This document shows, in pieces, positions 54,389 through 62,732 of a stretch of 64,000 nucleotides of DNA (positions within the stretch are counted from its first letter, which is position 1; the number at the start of each line of letters is the position of its first letter). The translations under genes and the position numbers were made by a program. The notes beneath the pieces are model-generated. The model saw only the letters and a list, made by a program, of their open reading frames with translations. It searched no databases and had not been told where the DNA came from. Source of the stretch: Fimbriimonadaceae bacterium (GTDB lineage Bacteria > Armatimonadota > Fimbriimonadia > Fimbriimonadales > Fimbriimonadaceae); assembly GCA_019694835.1 (NCBI GenBank), contig JAIBBE010000001.1, positions 49,850 through 113,849 of the forward strand, given 5' to 3'.

Positions 54389-54408
54389 TGACTCAGGAGA
54401 ACTCCACA

Positions 54409-55734
54409 ATGGCAACTGTGACCGACAAACCCGCACTTCAGACCTGGCAACCCAACGAACCCGAATTCTGGGAGGCGACCGCGAAGCCCATTGCCTGGAA
54501 GACGCTTTGGATCACAACCTTTTGCTTGCTGCTGAGTTTCAGCACGTGGTTCATGGTCAGCGCGATCGTCGTCAAGCTCACGGGCATCGGGTTCAAGTTC
54601 GACAAGAGCCAGCTTTTCTGGCTGAACGCAATGCCGGGTCTCGCGGCAGGGACGCTGCGGATCATCCACACCTTCCTCGTCCCCGTTTTTGGGACACGGA
54701 AGGTCGTTGCGGTTTCGACGCTCCTGCTCGCGATTCCTGCCGTCGGGTGGGGGATGGCGGTGGCAAATCCGAACACCAGCTTCTCGACCTTCATGATCCT
54801 CGCGTTTCTTGCTGGTTTAGGTGGCGGAAACTTCAGCTCGTTTATGCCGAGCACATCGCTGTTCTTTCCGAAGAAACTGCAAGGCACGGCTTTGGGAATT
54901 CAGGCGGGCATCGGCAACTTCGGCGTTTCGGTCGCCCAGTTCCTTATTCCGGTCGTGATCGGCATTTCGATGATCGGTTCGAGCCAGCACTTCACCGACA
55001 AGAAAGGCGATAAGGACATCTTCCTCCAGAATGCCGCCTTCATCTGGGTTCCGTTCATCCTGATTGGTGCGGCGGCGGCATGGTTCGGTTTGCGCCGGGT
55101 TCCGGTGACGGCGAACTTCCGCGAACAGCTCGACATTTTCAAAGACAAGCACACGTGGTTTATGACGAGTCTGTACATCATGACCTTTGGATCGTTTAGC
55201 GGCTTTGCCGCTGTCTTCCCGCTCCTGATCAAGGAGACTTATGGCAAATTCCCGGGAGGGCCAGATCCGCTCAAATACGCTTTCCTTGGACCACTGATCG
55301 GAGCCGGCATCCGAGCAGCTTGCGGGCCGATTGCGGACAAATTCGGCGGTGCAAAGGTGACGATGGTCAGCGGAATCGGCCTCCTCGCCTGCGCAATTGG
55401 CGTCACCCAGTTCACCCATCCAAATGATATGTCCACTTGGGGTGGATTCTTATGGTGCATGCTCGGGCTGTTCTTCTTCAGCGGCATCGGCAACGCCTCG
55501 ACGTTTAAGCAGATGCCGATGATTTTCCCGCCTCGCCAAGCAGGCGGCGTGATCGGCTGGACCTCGGCGATCGCAGCCTATGGGCCGTTCGTCTTCTCGG
55601 TTGCCTTCGGCGCGATCATCGCCGCGACGGGCACAGGCACACAGTTCTTCTATTACGCGGCCGTGTTCTACGCCTTGAATATCGCGTTGAACTGGTGGTT
55701 CTACATGCGCAAAGGTGCTGAGAAGCCCTGTTAG
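54409..55734 (+). CDS. narK: Nitrate/nitrite transporter, MFS family (NarK)
   Basis: 441 residues from the ATG at 54409 with AGGAG upstream; an in-frame ATG at 54388 is inside the promoter. About twelve membrane helices. Nitrate-signature segments AFLAGLGGGNFSSFMPSTSLFFPKKLQGTALGIQ and LFFFSGIGNASTFKQMPMIFP, with Arg residues expected for anion binding. Imports nitrate and/or exports nitrite; divergently paired with the nitrate reductase operon. Confidence 0.93.
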   Translation: MATVTDKPALQTWQPNEPEFWEATAKPIAWKTLWITTFCLLLSFSTWFMVSAIVVKLTGIGFKFDKSQLFWLNAMPGLAAGTLRIIHTFLVPVFGTRKVVAVSTLLLAIPAVGWGMAVANPNTSFSTFMILAFLAGLGGGNFSSFMPSTSLFFPKKLQGTALGIQAGIGNFGVSVAQFLIPVVIGISMIGSSQHFTDKKGDKDIFLQNAAFIWVPFILIGAAAAWFGLRRVPVTANFREQLDIFKDKHTWFMTSLYIMTFGSFSGFAAVFPLLIKETYGKFPGGPDPLKYAFLGPLIGAGIRAACGPIADKFGGAKVTMVSGIGLLACAIGVTQFTHPNDMSTWGGFLWCMLGLFFFSGIGNASTFKQMPMIFPPRQAGGVIGWTSAIAAYGPFVFSVAFGAIIAATGTGTQFFYYAAVFYALNIALNWWFYMRKGAEKPC

Positions 55735-55745
55735 TTGGAAGCTTT

Positions 55746-55777
55746 CAGACTCCTCCCAAGACAAAGGGAGGAGTCTG
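55746..55777 (+). terminator. Hairpin downstream of narK
   Basis: Perfect 12-bp stem CAGACTCCTCCC / GGGAGGAGTCTG with an 8-base loop, 12 bases after the narK stop. No T-run follows. Confidence 0.6.
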
Positions 55778-55794
55778 ACCGTGTAGAATCGGAC

Positions 55795-56181
55795 GTGGGT
55801 TCAAGCTATCGCCAATTTCTCTTCGTATCAATGCCGTTTCTCGCGGTGCCGTTGCTACTCAGCTTTCTCATCTTGCCTGGTACTTGGGGTCAACGGTCGA
55901 CTGAAATTGGTCCATTTGAACTACTCTGTTGCGCACCATCCCTGGCCGGGATATTCTGGGCACCTAGGTTATTCGGACTCGCCACGGTAAGCCAAGATCA
56001 ATCCCAACTTCAGCCGAAACTTCAGATCGCCGCCTTCTGCTTATATGCGCTTGCCGCACTTGGCGTGTTATGGGGCGTATTCGTCAGCAAGAGCCAATAC
56101 GGGGTGTATCTCGGCTATGGCGCTTTCCCCATTTCCTTCCTCCTGGGTTTTGTGCGGGCCTCACGCCTTTGGCCGAGATAG
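55795..56181 (+). CDS. Hypothetical membrane protein
   Basis: 128 residues if the GTG at 55795 starts it (ATG at 55831 is an alternative). The in-frame ATG at 55735 lies ahead of the narK hairpin and is unlikely. Four hydrophobic segments. Lower GC than neighbours. No family recognised. Confidence 0.55.
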   Translation: MGSSYRQFLFVSMPFLAVPLLLSFLILPGTWGQRSTEIGPFELLCCAPSLAGIFWAPRLFGLATVSQDQSQLQPKLQIAAFCLYALAALGVLWGVFVSKSQYGVYLGYGAFPISFLLGFVRASRLWPR

Positions 56182-56323
56182 CTTGTCGGCCCGGAGCTTG
56201 ACCGCGAGTTTGATTCACAAAATTGCGAGACGCGCGGTTTCCACCCTTGTCTATGTGGCTTGCGCCGATGAGAAGTTGACCATAGGGAAGCGTAGCGAAT
56301 CCCTGTGACGTACAATGTGCTCA

Positions 56324-56521
56324 ATGGACTATCGCGAACGAATTCTTGTCGAGCCCGAGATTCGGTTCGGAAAGCGGACGATTAAGAGTACGAGAATCAC
56401 AGTGGCGGACGTGCGGGAGTACATGGCAGGAGGCGATACCGAGGAAGACGTGCTCGCGAACTTCCCGCAACTCGCCGCCGACGATGTCAGGGCTTGTCTC
56501 GCTTTTGCCGCCGCATCGTAG
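56324..56521 (+). CDS. DUF433-domain protein (VapB-type antitoxin), apparently orphan
   Basis: 65 residues from the ATG at 56324. DUF433 winged helix: IRFGKRTIKSTRITVADV, YMAGGDTEEDVLANFPQLAADDVRACLAFAA. DUF433 proteins normally precede a PIN-like DUF5615 toxin; here the next gene is a convergent cytochrome b, so the toxin is missing. Confidence 0.85.
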   Translation: MDYRERILVEPEIRFGKRTIKSTRITVADVREYMAGGDTEEDVLANFPQLAADDVRACLAFAAAS

Positions 56522-56541
56522 CGGAAACGATCAGTGCGGTT

Positions 56542-57729
56542 TTATCGGCTGGCCACGCCCGGGCTCCCCTTATGCTCCACGTTCGGTGGTGTCTCCAGAA
56601 TCCCCTTGAGCGTCATCAAGCCGATCAGCAAGATCACGGCAACGCCAGCGACCATGACCCAGCTTCTCTTCGCCGGGTGGCGTGAGGGCGAGCGATCGAG
56701 CCAGGGGAGCGCGAACATGCCAATTGTGATGAGGCCGGGGATGACGAGAGTTGCAACCATCTCCCAACCCGGAGGCATGATCTTGAGCAACTCGTAGAGG
56801 CCCAAGAAGTACCATTCAGGACGGGGTGCGAAATCAGTACCGGCTGGATTCGCCATCGCTTCCAAGCCCGGAGGGAACGCAAATGCCAAACCGAACACCA
56901 GGCCAAGACCGACGAGGACCACGATGGCGTCTTTGAAGAGTTGGTTCGGGAAGAACGGCTGAGGTTTGCCTTTTTGCGGAATCACCGGTCCGGCGATATG
57001 ATGCCGTCTTACGAGATAGAGATGGATTCCCATGAAGGCCATCAGTGCGGCAGGCAGAACCATAACGTGCAACGCGTAGAATCGTGTAAGGGTAAGTGAC
57101 CCGACCTCCTCTCCCCCGCGCACCAGCACCATGAGTTCGTTGCCAATAAAAGGCACGGTCCCTGCGATACGAGTCCCAACGACCGTCGCCCAATAAGCTT
57201 TCTGGTCCCAAGGCAGCAGGTAGCCTGTAAACGAAAAGGCGAGCATGATCTGGAAGATCAGGACGCCGACGACCCAGGTCAGCTCTCGTGGCTTCTTATA
57301 CGATCCCCAGAAGAACACGCGCAGGGTGTGCATCACCATCGCGATGACAATGACCGTTCCACCCCAAACGTGAACTCCACGAATGATCGCTCCAGCGCCG
57401 ACCTCATAGGTCAGATGCTTTACGGATGCGTAAGCGGTCTGCGGCGACGGACTGTAGTACATCGCCATGAGAACGCCGGTCGTAAACTGGAACACCAGCA
57501 ACGTCATGAGCAGGTTGCCCAATGTCTGCCACCAGCCGACTCCGGGAGGCATCGGCTCGTCCAGATTCTTACGCACGAAGCCCCACCATCCCAGGCGGAG
57601 CTCCATCCAATCTTTGAGACCCGGACGCTCGCGCGCCAGACGATCGTGTGGCTCAACGTCCGGCGTAACACTGACGATCGGACGCTCGTGCGTATCGGAA
57701 GAAGGTCGAGTTGGCGGTTCCTTTATCAT
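56542..57729 (-). CDS. Cytochrome b of a bc-type complex (fused b6/subunit IV form)
   Basis: 395 residues with about eight membrane helices. Heme-ligating His pairs (GVHVWGG with MHTLRVFFWG; YALHVMVLP with HLYLVRRHH) and the quinol-site motif PEWYFLGLYELL in the subunit-IV-like half. Joins with the Rieske protein (57733) and cytochrome c protein (58276) in one operon to oxidise quinol. Confidence 0.93.
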   Translation of the reverse strand: MIKEPPTRPSSDTHERPIVSVTPDVEPHDRLARERPGLKDWMELRLGWWGFVRKNLDEPMPPGVGWWQTLGNLLMTLLVFQFTTGVLMAMYYSPSPQTAYASVKHLTYEVGAGAIIRGVHVWGGTVIVIAMVMHTLRVFFWGSYKKPRELTWVVGVLIFQIMLAFSFTGYLLPWDQKAYWATVVGTRIAGTVPFIGNELMVLVRGGEEVGSLTLTRFYALHVMVLPAALMAFMGIHLYLVRRHHIAGPVIPQKGKPQPFFPNQLFKDAIVVLVGLGLVFGLAFAFPPGLEAMANPAGTDFAPRPEWYFLGLYELLKIMPPGWEMVATLVIPGLITIGMFALPWLDRSPSRHPAKRSWVMVAGVAVILLIGLMTLKGILETPPNVEHKGSPGVASR

Positions 57730-57732
57730 GAC

Positions 57733-58263
57733 TTACACCTGGCGACTGACGAAAATGCGGCCGTTCTCAACTTTAACGGGATGCTCGATCAAACCCTTCG
57801 GGGGTGGTCCAGAGACAACCTTGCCATCTTCACTGAAGACGCCCCCATGACACGGACAGAAATAGCGATGCTGGTCATCTTGGAATTTCACGCGACAGCC
57901 AAGATGCGTGCAGGCAGGATCGAAGCACTTCAAACCTTCGGCATTCCGATGAAGATAAACCGTGTAGGCGCGATCAACGGTTTGATAGCCGTCGACGATG
58001 GGAATCACGTAGTGGACCTCGCGCGTCTCGCCTTCCTTGAGTTCGTCGTCGCCGAGAACATCGACCCACTTTTCCTTCGATCGATGGGATAGTGGCGAAG
58101 CGACGAACTTCACGGCCGGCACCGCCAGTGCAGCCACGACGGCGACGTTGATACCCGTTACCATCCACCCGAGCATCGAGCGTCGGCTAGGAACCTCCGG
58201 TTCCGGCTCCAAATCGGTGCTGCACGTGCAGGCTTGTTTGAGAATAATCTTTTCGTCTTTCAT
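57733..58263 (-). CDS. Rieske iron-sulfur protein of the bc complex
   Basis: 176 residues. One N-terminal membrane anchor (about 33-52) and the cluster motifs CTHLGC and CPCHGG. No twin Arg before the helix beyond PSRRSMLG. Second last gene of the operon, two to four bases from its neighbours. Confidence 0.93.
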   Translation of the reverse strand: MKDEKIILKQACTCSTDLEPEPEVPSRRSMLGWMVTGINVAVVAALAVPAVKFVASPLSHRSKEKWVDVLGDDELKEGETREVHYVIPIVDGYQTVDRAYTVYLHRNAEGLKCFDPACTHLGCRVKFQDDQHRYFCPCHGGVFSEDGKVVSGPPPKGLIEHPVKVENGRIFVSRQV

Positions 58264-58275
58264 GTCTACTCTGAA

Positions 58276-59400
58276 CTAGGGATAGTAGCGAAGCTTTACA
58301 CTCGAAGCCAGCTCGGGATCGACGTGGAGCATGACGTCTTCGGCAATACGGAGTGACTTGTGATGGCGGCCCGGACTGGGTTCGCGCAAGAAGCCGAGTT
58401 CTACACCAGAAGCGGTCACGGCCTCGGTAACACGGGTCAAGGCGATCATCACCGGGACGACCCAAGCATGCTGGAATCGCGTAAAAGGCGCAGAGACGAT
58501 CAGCGCCGTAATGCAAACAAGATGGTAAAGATAGATCGGCATCACCCAGCCGTGAGCAGTCGTACGATTGATGGCCAGGGTGAGCATTCCACTCAATACG
58601 GTATGGAACAGTAATGTTACAAACAGATAGTCTTTTCCGAGAGTTAGCCCGTTGTCGATGTATTCGTCGGTTCGGTAGCGTTTCATGACGTACATGACAC
58701 CAACGAGGACCATAAGCCCCGCGGTTAGCGGCAAAATTTTCAGAGGGTTGCTGAACGCAAGGTGAGCGCGGGTGGGGTTGAATATCTGGAGGAGGATGTC
58801 AGCCAGCATGAGGCCAAACATACCGTAGAGCATCAGCCCGTGCATGAACCATCGGTGTTTGTTCTTTAACCACAGCGATCGTACGAAGAATCCGTCGACG
58901 ATGAGCGACTGAAGCCCGATTCTCCATGCCTTCAACACACCAAACTTACGCAGTGCGGGCTTCATATATTTGAATCCCGCGAGTCGAATCCAATAAACGA
59001 GGCCCCGAATTGCGAAGATCGTCGCGAACAAGAAGACGCCCAGGAAAATGAAGGACACATTCCTCGTCGTCAGCAGAGCGCCGACTTTGTAGGAAATAGG
59101 AATCTCGTCAGGCTTCCAGGCTTTGGCCTTAACCTCTTCGTAAACGGAGCGGAGTTCTTCATCCGACATAACATTGACCGGAGTTGGCGGCATCATGCCC
59201 TTGCCGTCTCTTGCAATGCGTACGAAATCGGATTCGGATAACTTGGTCTGAGCAAGCGGCGGACCCAACCCGCCCATCGCGTTCATGCCATGGCAGCCCA
59301 TGCAAGCGCTGGTTCCGAAGACGTCTTTCTTCTCGATCGTCGACTGACCGAACGCGAGGGAACTGACCATCAGGAACAAGGCGACGACTAACCGTTTCAT
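58276..59400 (-). CDS. Cytochrome c fused to a NarI/cytochrome-b-like membrane domain
   Basis: 374 residues. Signal peptide, then a single c-type heme site CMGCH (about 33-37) with Met ligand candidates (KGMMPP), then about five membrane helices with paired His residues (HRWFMHGLML, FHTVLSG, YLYHLV) typical of NarI-like b-heme subunits. The fusion suggests electrons pass from quinol b-hemes directly to an outside heme c. Overlaps the ferredoxin gene by four bases. Confidence 0.85.
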   Translation of the reverse strand: MKRLVVALFLMVSSLAFGQSTIEKKDVFGTSACMGCHGMNAMGGLGPPLAQTKLSESDFVRIARDGKGMMPPTPVNVMSDEELRSVYEEVKAKAWKPDEIPISYKVGALLTTRNVSFIFLGVFLFATIFAIRGLVYWIRLAGFKYMKPALRKFGVLKAWRIGLQSLIVDGFFVRSLWLKNKHRWFMHGLMLYGMFGLMLADILLQIFNPTRAHLAFSNPLKILPLTAGLMVLVGVMYVMKRYRTDEYIDNGLTLGKDYLFVTLLFHTVLSGMLTLAINRTTAHGWVMPIYLYHLVCITALIVSAPFTRFQHAWVVPVMIALTRVTEAVTASGVELGFLREPSPGRHHKSLRIAEDVMLHVDPELASSVKLRYYP

Positions 59401-60095
59401 CGAGCCAAAACCTCCTCTTCCACGACTGGCTCACAAGGCTGACCAAGAGTCGAGACATCTTGCGAGGCCATCGGACCGAGATAGCGACCGCTGGGTTTGG
59501 TTCCTGCTTCAGGAATCAGACAGAACGGATCTCGGCCTGTCTCCTGCTTTTGCTCGGCAATGTAAGTTCGCAGAGGACTTTCGGGGTCATCGAGGTCGCC
59601 AAAGATGCGAGCCGTTGTCGGACAAGCGACGACGCACGCGGGATCGAGTCCTTCGTCGACGCGATGGGCGCAATAGGTGCATTTCCGGGCGACGCCCGGC
59701 TTCAATCGGGTCTTGACGTGGTCCCGTTCATAAGGCTCGTCCTCATTCAGGTACCAGCCGTCCCGAGTCGTGGGAAGGATGATGTTGCCGTAGGGACAGG
59801 CGGAAACACATGCACCGGTTCCCCGGCAGCGATCTTGGTCGATCAGCACGATCCCGTCCTGCCGCTTCACGATCGCCTTGTTCGGGCAAGCCTTCAAGCA
59901 AGGCGGATCCTCGCAGTGGTTGCACAGGACGGGAATGTAGAGCCGCTTGACGTTGGGGTAAGTGCCCGCTTCGACGTTCAGAACGCGCGCGAAGAAAACG
60001 TCCATCGGCGTCCCGTTCTCCTGCTTGCACGCGACCGTACACGCATCGCAACCAATGCACCGTGTGAGGTCGATCAGCATGGACATACGTGCCAT
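59397..60095 (-). CDS. [4Fe-4S] ferredoxin subunit (NrfC/DmsB-like) of the bc operon
   Basis: 232 residues from the ATG at 60095 (MARMSMLIDLTRC, a typical family start). Four Cys clusters: CIGCDACTVAC, CNHCEDPPCLKACP, CRGTGACVSACP and CTYCAHR...CVVACP. An upstream ATG at 60143 lies inside the predicted operator and is rejected. The ATG coincides with the predicted transcription start, so the message may be leaderless. No molybdenum subunit in this operon; the one at 1-194 is a possible partner elsewhere. Confidence 0.88.
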   Translation of the reverse strand: MARMSMLIDLTRCIGCDACTVACKQENGTPMDVFFARVLNVEAGTYPNVKRLYIPVLCNHCEDPPCLKACPNKAIVKRQDGIVLIDQDRCRGTGACVSACPYGNIILPTTRDGWYLNEDEPYERDHVKTRLKPGVARKCTYCAHRVDEGLDPACVVACPTTARIFGDLDDPESPLRTYIAEQKQETGRDPFCLIPEAGTKPSGRYLGPMASQDVSTLGQPCEPVVEEEVLAR

Positions 60096-60101
60096 GCTTG
60101 G

Positions 60102-60107
60102 ATTGTC
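60102..60107 (-). promoter_or_regulatory. Predicted -10 element of the ferredoxin/bc operon
   Basis: GACAAT on the minus strand, six bases before the ATG at 60095 and 21 bases from the operator at 60129-60144. Confidence 0.6.
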
Positions 60108-60128
60108 GTCGAGGTTTTTGCGGGTTGC

Positions 60129-60144
60129 TATGACCGCCATCATA
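60129..60144. promoter_or_regulatory. Fnr/Crp-type operator of the ferredoxin/bc operon
   Basis: TATGAC-CGCC-ATCATA, one arm mismatch from perfect symmetry, same layout as 256-271 and 54346-54361. Centre lies 41.5 bases from the ATG at 60095, the classic activator distance if transcription starts there. Confidence 0.65.
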
Positions 60145-60150
60145 GGAGGC

Positions 60151-61146
60151 TCAAGGCATGACCAAAGTCCACTTTTCGGCCTTCGCGCGATCCCAATCGG
60201 CGACGAAGCTCCACCAGTTCCGAAGCGCTTTTCCCTTGGTAGTCAGCCCGTGATTCAGGCCGGGGATGGCTTGCATCCAATACACGCGCCACTTGATCGG
60301 ATCGCGGTCCCAGCGATCGGCGTTCATGCGCTGGGTCTTGCCGATGCCGTCCGGCTTCCAGTCCTCGATGTCGGTTTCGACGTAGCGCGGATTCTCCCAA
60401 TCGTAGTCGCTCTCGCTGTTCGGCGCATAGTGCGTCCAGCCGCACCGAGCCGGGTTCGTGACGATCTTGTGCGAGATGTCGCTGCCGACAAATTTTCCCC
60501 AGAACAAAAGCTCGTTCCACTTATCTTGCGGCTGCGTCTCCCGACCATCCACATGGTTAAGCAAATGCTCCAATTGGTGCATGTGGTTCTCCAGCATTTC
60601 GCCGACGCCGCGTCCGTAGTTGTAGTGGTAGAACGTATAGGTCTTCTTGAAAACCGGCAAATCTTTCTCGTCACGGTCCGAGTTGCTGACATCGCCAGTC
60701 GGGCTGGCCATGTTCGATTCCCAGAGTCCGATTTTGCCGTGGTAGCCCCACATCCAAATCTCCTGAACGCCCTTTTGCTCCACCCAGGTCTTGCCGTCGA
60801 TCCGCTTCATGATCGCGTTGTAGTCGGGCAGAGGGGGATCGCCGTTGGCGGGCGCGGATCGCATCGGGAGGGATTCCTTGAACTCGACCTGCCCGACGAC
60901 CTCGTAGCGCAGCGCGGGCGAACTCTTGAGTTTGTAGCCCCGGAATCGAGAGCCATCCTCCAAGAGCTTACAGGCTTCCTTGGTGAGCGCTTCGGTCTTG
61001 TCCTTGAGCTCCTTGTAAGGCCCGCGCGCTTCGCGAGTCACCTCGTGGTCGATCTGATCGCCCTTCACGGGGAAGTAGCTCACGACGAAGACCCTAATCG
61101 TCGCGGTCTGAACGAGGGTCGTGGCGAGGATGGCGGCAGCGAGCAT
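60151..61146 (-). CDS. Hypothetical secreted protein
   Basis: 331 residues. The N-terminal hydrophobic stretch is probably a short signal peptide. Trp- and His-rich, with YHYNYGRGVGEMLENHMHQLEHLL in the middle; no domain I recognise. Genome context (next to the bc operon, opposite the repeat region) gives no clear role. Confidence 0.7.
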   Translation of the reverse strand: MLAAAILATTLVQTATIRVFVVSYFPVKGDQIDHEVTREARGPYKELKDKTEALTKEACKLLEDGSRFRGYKLKSSPALRYEVVGQVEFKESLPMRSAPANGDPPLPDYNAIMKRIDGKTWVEQKGVQEIWMWGYHGKIGLWESNMASPTGDVSNSDRDEKDLPVFKKTYTFYHYNYGRGVGEMLENHMHQLEHLLNHVDGRETQPQDKWNELLFWGKFVGSDISHKIVTNPARCGWTHYAPNSESDYDWENPRYVETDIEDWKPDGIGKTQRMNADRWDRDPIKWRVYWMQAIPGLNHGLTTKGKALRNWWSFVADWDRAKAEKWTLVMP

Positions 61147-61264
61147 TCCTTAGCATGGCACGCGGGCCACCGAGATGAGAGTCTTAGCCCCGTGGCGCGA
61201 CCGGCCGGGCAAGAAAAGAAGGGACCAGCCCCCCAAGGGAGTGCCGGCCCCAAATGACCTCTAT

Positions 61265-61863
61265 GCATCCACCCTCCCATTGGTGGATGCCCGCCTTCGC
61301 CCTGCTTGCAACCAGTCGCCGCGCGGGAGCCTCCATCCGTAGGGAGGATGGAGGCATAGATCCCTTGATCGGGGCTACGCGGCGCCGATATTTGATCCGC
61401 GGAAATCGTCCATTTGAACCTGGAAGCTCTTCACGGGCGGCGAAAAATCGCTCTGGCGAAGGTTCTTTTTCAATTTTCCGCCGGGGAAAACAAGTTTTCC
61501 GCCAGGTTTTTTCATCATTCCGCGAAAGAAATCGTTCATTCCGCCGCGGAAATTTGGGCTAGGACGCTCCTTTTACAATTTCCCCCGTCCCTTTTTGGAT
61601 TTCCACCAAAGAAATCCATCATTCCCCCGTCCCTTATTGGATTTCTTCCGCGGAAAACTGGGAATGACGGCTCGCCAGAGCGCGTTTCGCCGGGGTTTTC
61701 GTGGCTAGCGCGGCCTCCATCCGTGGGAGGATGGAGGCATAGGAGGCTTAGGGCTGAGAGGTCGTGGCTCGTGGCGCCCCCATCCGGGGGAGGATGGGGC
61801 CATAGGGGGCATCGGGCTGGGAAGTTGCGTGGGGTATGCCTCCATCCTCCCGCGGATGGAGGC
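61265..61863. repeat. Five copies of a 26-bp palindromic repeat
   Basis: Core GCCTCCATCC-N6-GGATGGAGGC, preceded or followed by TATG/CATA. Copies at 61265-61290 (variant), 61329-61355, 61713-61738, 61776-61800 (C-rich variant) and 61838-61863, in both orientations. Three more are at 63691, 63795 and 63963. They lie in about 800 bp without a gene. REP/MITE-like; no transposase seen. Confidence 0.85.
61582..61645. repeat. Tandem 42-bp repeat in a noncoding, T-rich tract
   Basis: CCCCCGTCCCTT-TTTGGATTTC at 61582-61603 recurs at 61624-61645 with one change. The surrounding 61430-61680 is full of partly palindromic TTTCCGCGGAAA-like pieces, unlike the GC-rich neighbourhood. No gene. Confidence 0.6.
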
Positions 61864-61954
61864 CCACCCCGCGCTTTGCACCTGACATAAGACAGGGGAT
61901 AATGCGCCGCACGGCATCGTAAAATGCCCGCATGGCTAGCCCCGCAGGTGACGC

Positions 61955-62722
61955 ATGAACTTGACTTACCGACTGATCGGCTTTGCGCTGGCGAGTCTCA
62001 TGACAATCCTGGCGGTGGGGTTCTTTCTGGAACAGCCTTGGGTGCTCGGTTTCTGGCCATGGCCGATTAAGGGTTTGAGCTACGCCTTCGTCTCCTCGAT
62101 TCTCGCCGCCATCGCTGCTCCGGTTTTTTGGATCTGCATCACCAATGAGCCAGCTGCGATCTGTGGCGGCGCGATTAACCTTTTGGTCACTTTCGTGGGC
62201 TTCTCCGTCTACTCGTTCTTCAACACCCAAATGCCGGGGGTGCAGACGTTCGGCATCGTCTCTGCCCTTTTCGCCGCCGCCTGCCTCGTCCAGGTCTTCG
62301 TTACCTATCGCGTGCCCTTCAAAGACGATCGTCGAATGCCCGTTCTCGTGCGGTACTCCTTCCTGCTCTTTGCGACGATTCTCACCTACGTGGGAGGCAT
62401 GATGGTGACGCATCGCGCCAATATGTTCCCTTGGCCATTGAAACCCGAGCATCAAGTGCTTTACGGCTGGATCTTCCTGGGTGCGGCCTGCTACTTCGTG
62501 TACGGCTTCGTTCGGCCGGTTTGGGGCAATCTGCGCGGCCAGCTTTGGGGCTTCCTGGCCTACGATCTCGTCCTGATCGTTCCGTATTCGAAGCACTTCG
62601 CGACCGTCCCCGAAGACCTCCGCACCAACTTGATTATCTACGTCTGCGTCTTGGTGTATAGCGGTTTGCTCGCGATCTACGCGCTGTTCGCCTCGCGTCC
62701 CGCGCGGCTGGGTCCGGGGTAA
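61955..62722 (+). CDS. Polytopic membrane protein, unknown function
   Basis: 255 residues with seven to eight membrane helices. No conserved catalytic motif recognised. Ends ten bases before the AIM24-like gene, so possibly cotranscribed. Confidence 0.75.
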   Translation: MNLTYRLIGFALASLMTILAVGFFLEQPWVLGFWPWPIKGLSYAFVSSILAAIAAPVFWICITNEPAAICGGAINLLVTFVGFSVYSFFNTQMPGVQTFGIVSALFAAACLVQVFVTYRVPFKDDRRMPVLVRYSFLLFATILTYVGGMMVTHRANMFPWPLKPEHQVLYGWIFLGAACYFVYGFVRPVWGNLRGQLWGFLAYDLVLIVPYSKHFATVPEDLRTNLIIYVCVLVYSGLLAIYALFASRPARLGPG

Positions 62723-62732
62723 CTTGGGCGCG

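Noticed and set aside
59962..61257. 431-codon plus-strand frame
   Set aside because: Antisense to the ferredoxin and 60151 genes, no recognisable domain.
61414..61890. 158-codon frame in the repeat region
   Set aside because: Built from palindromic repeats (HPPADGG-like translation) and a T-rich tract; no ribosome site.
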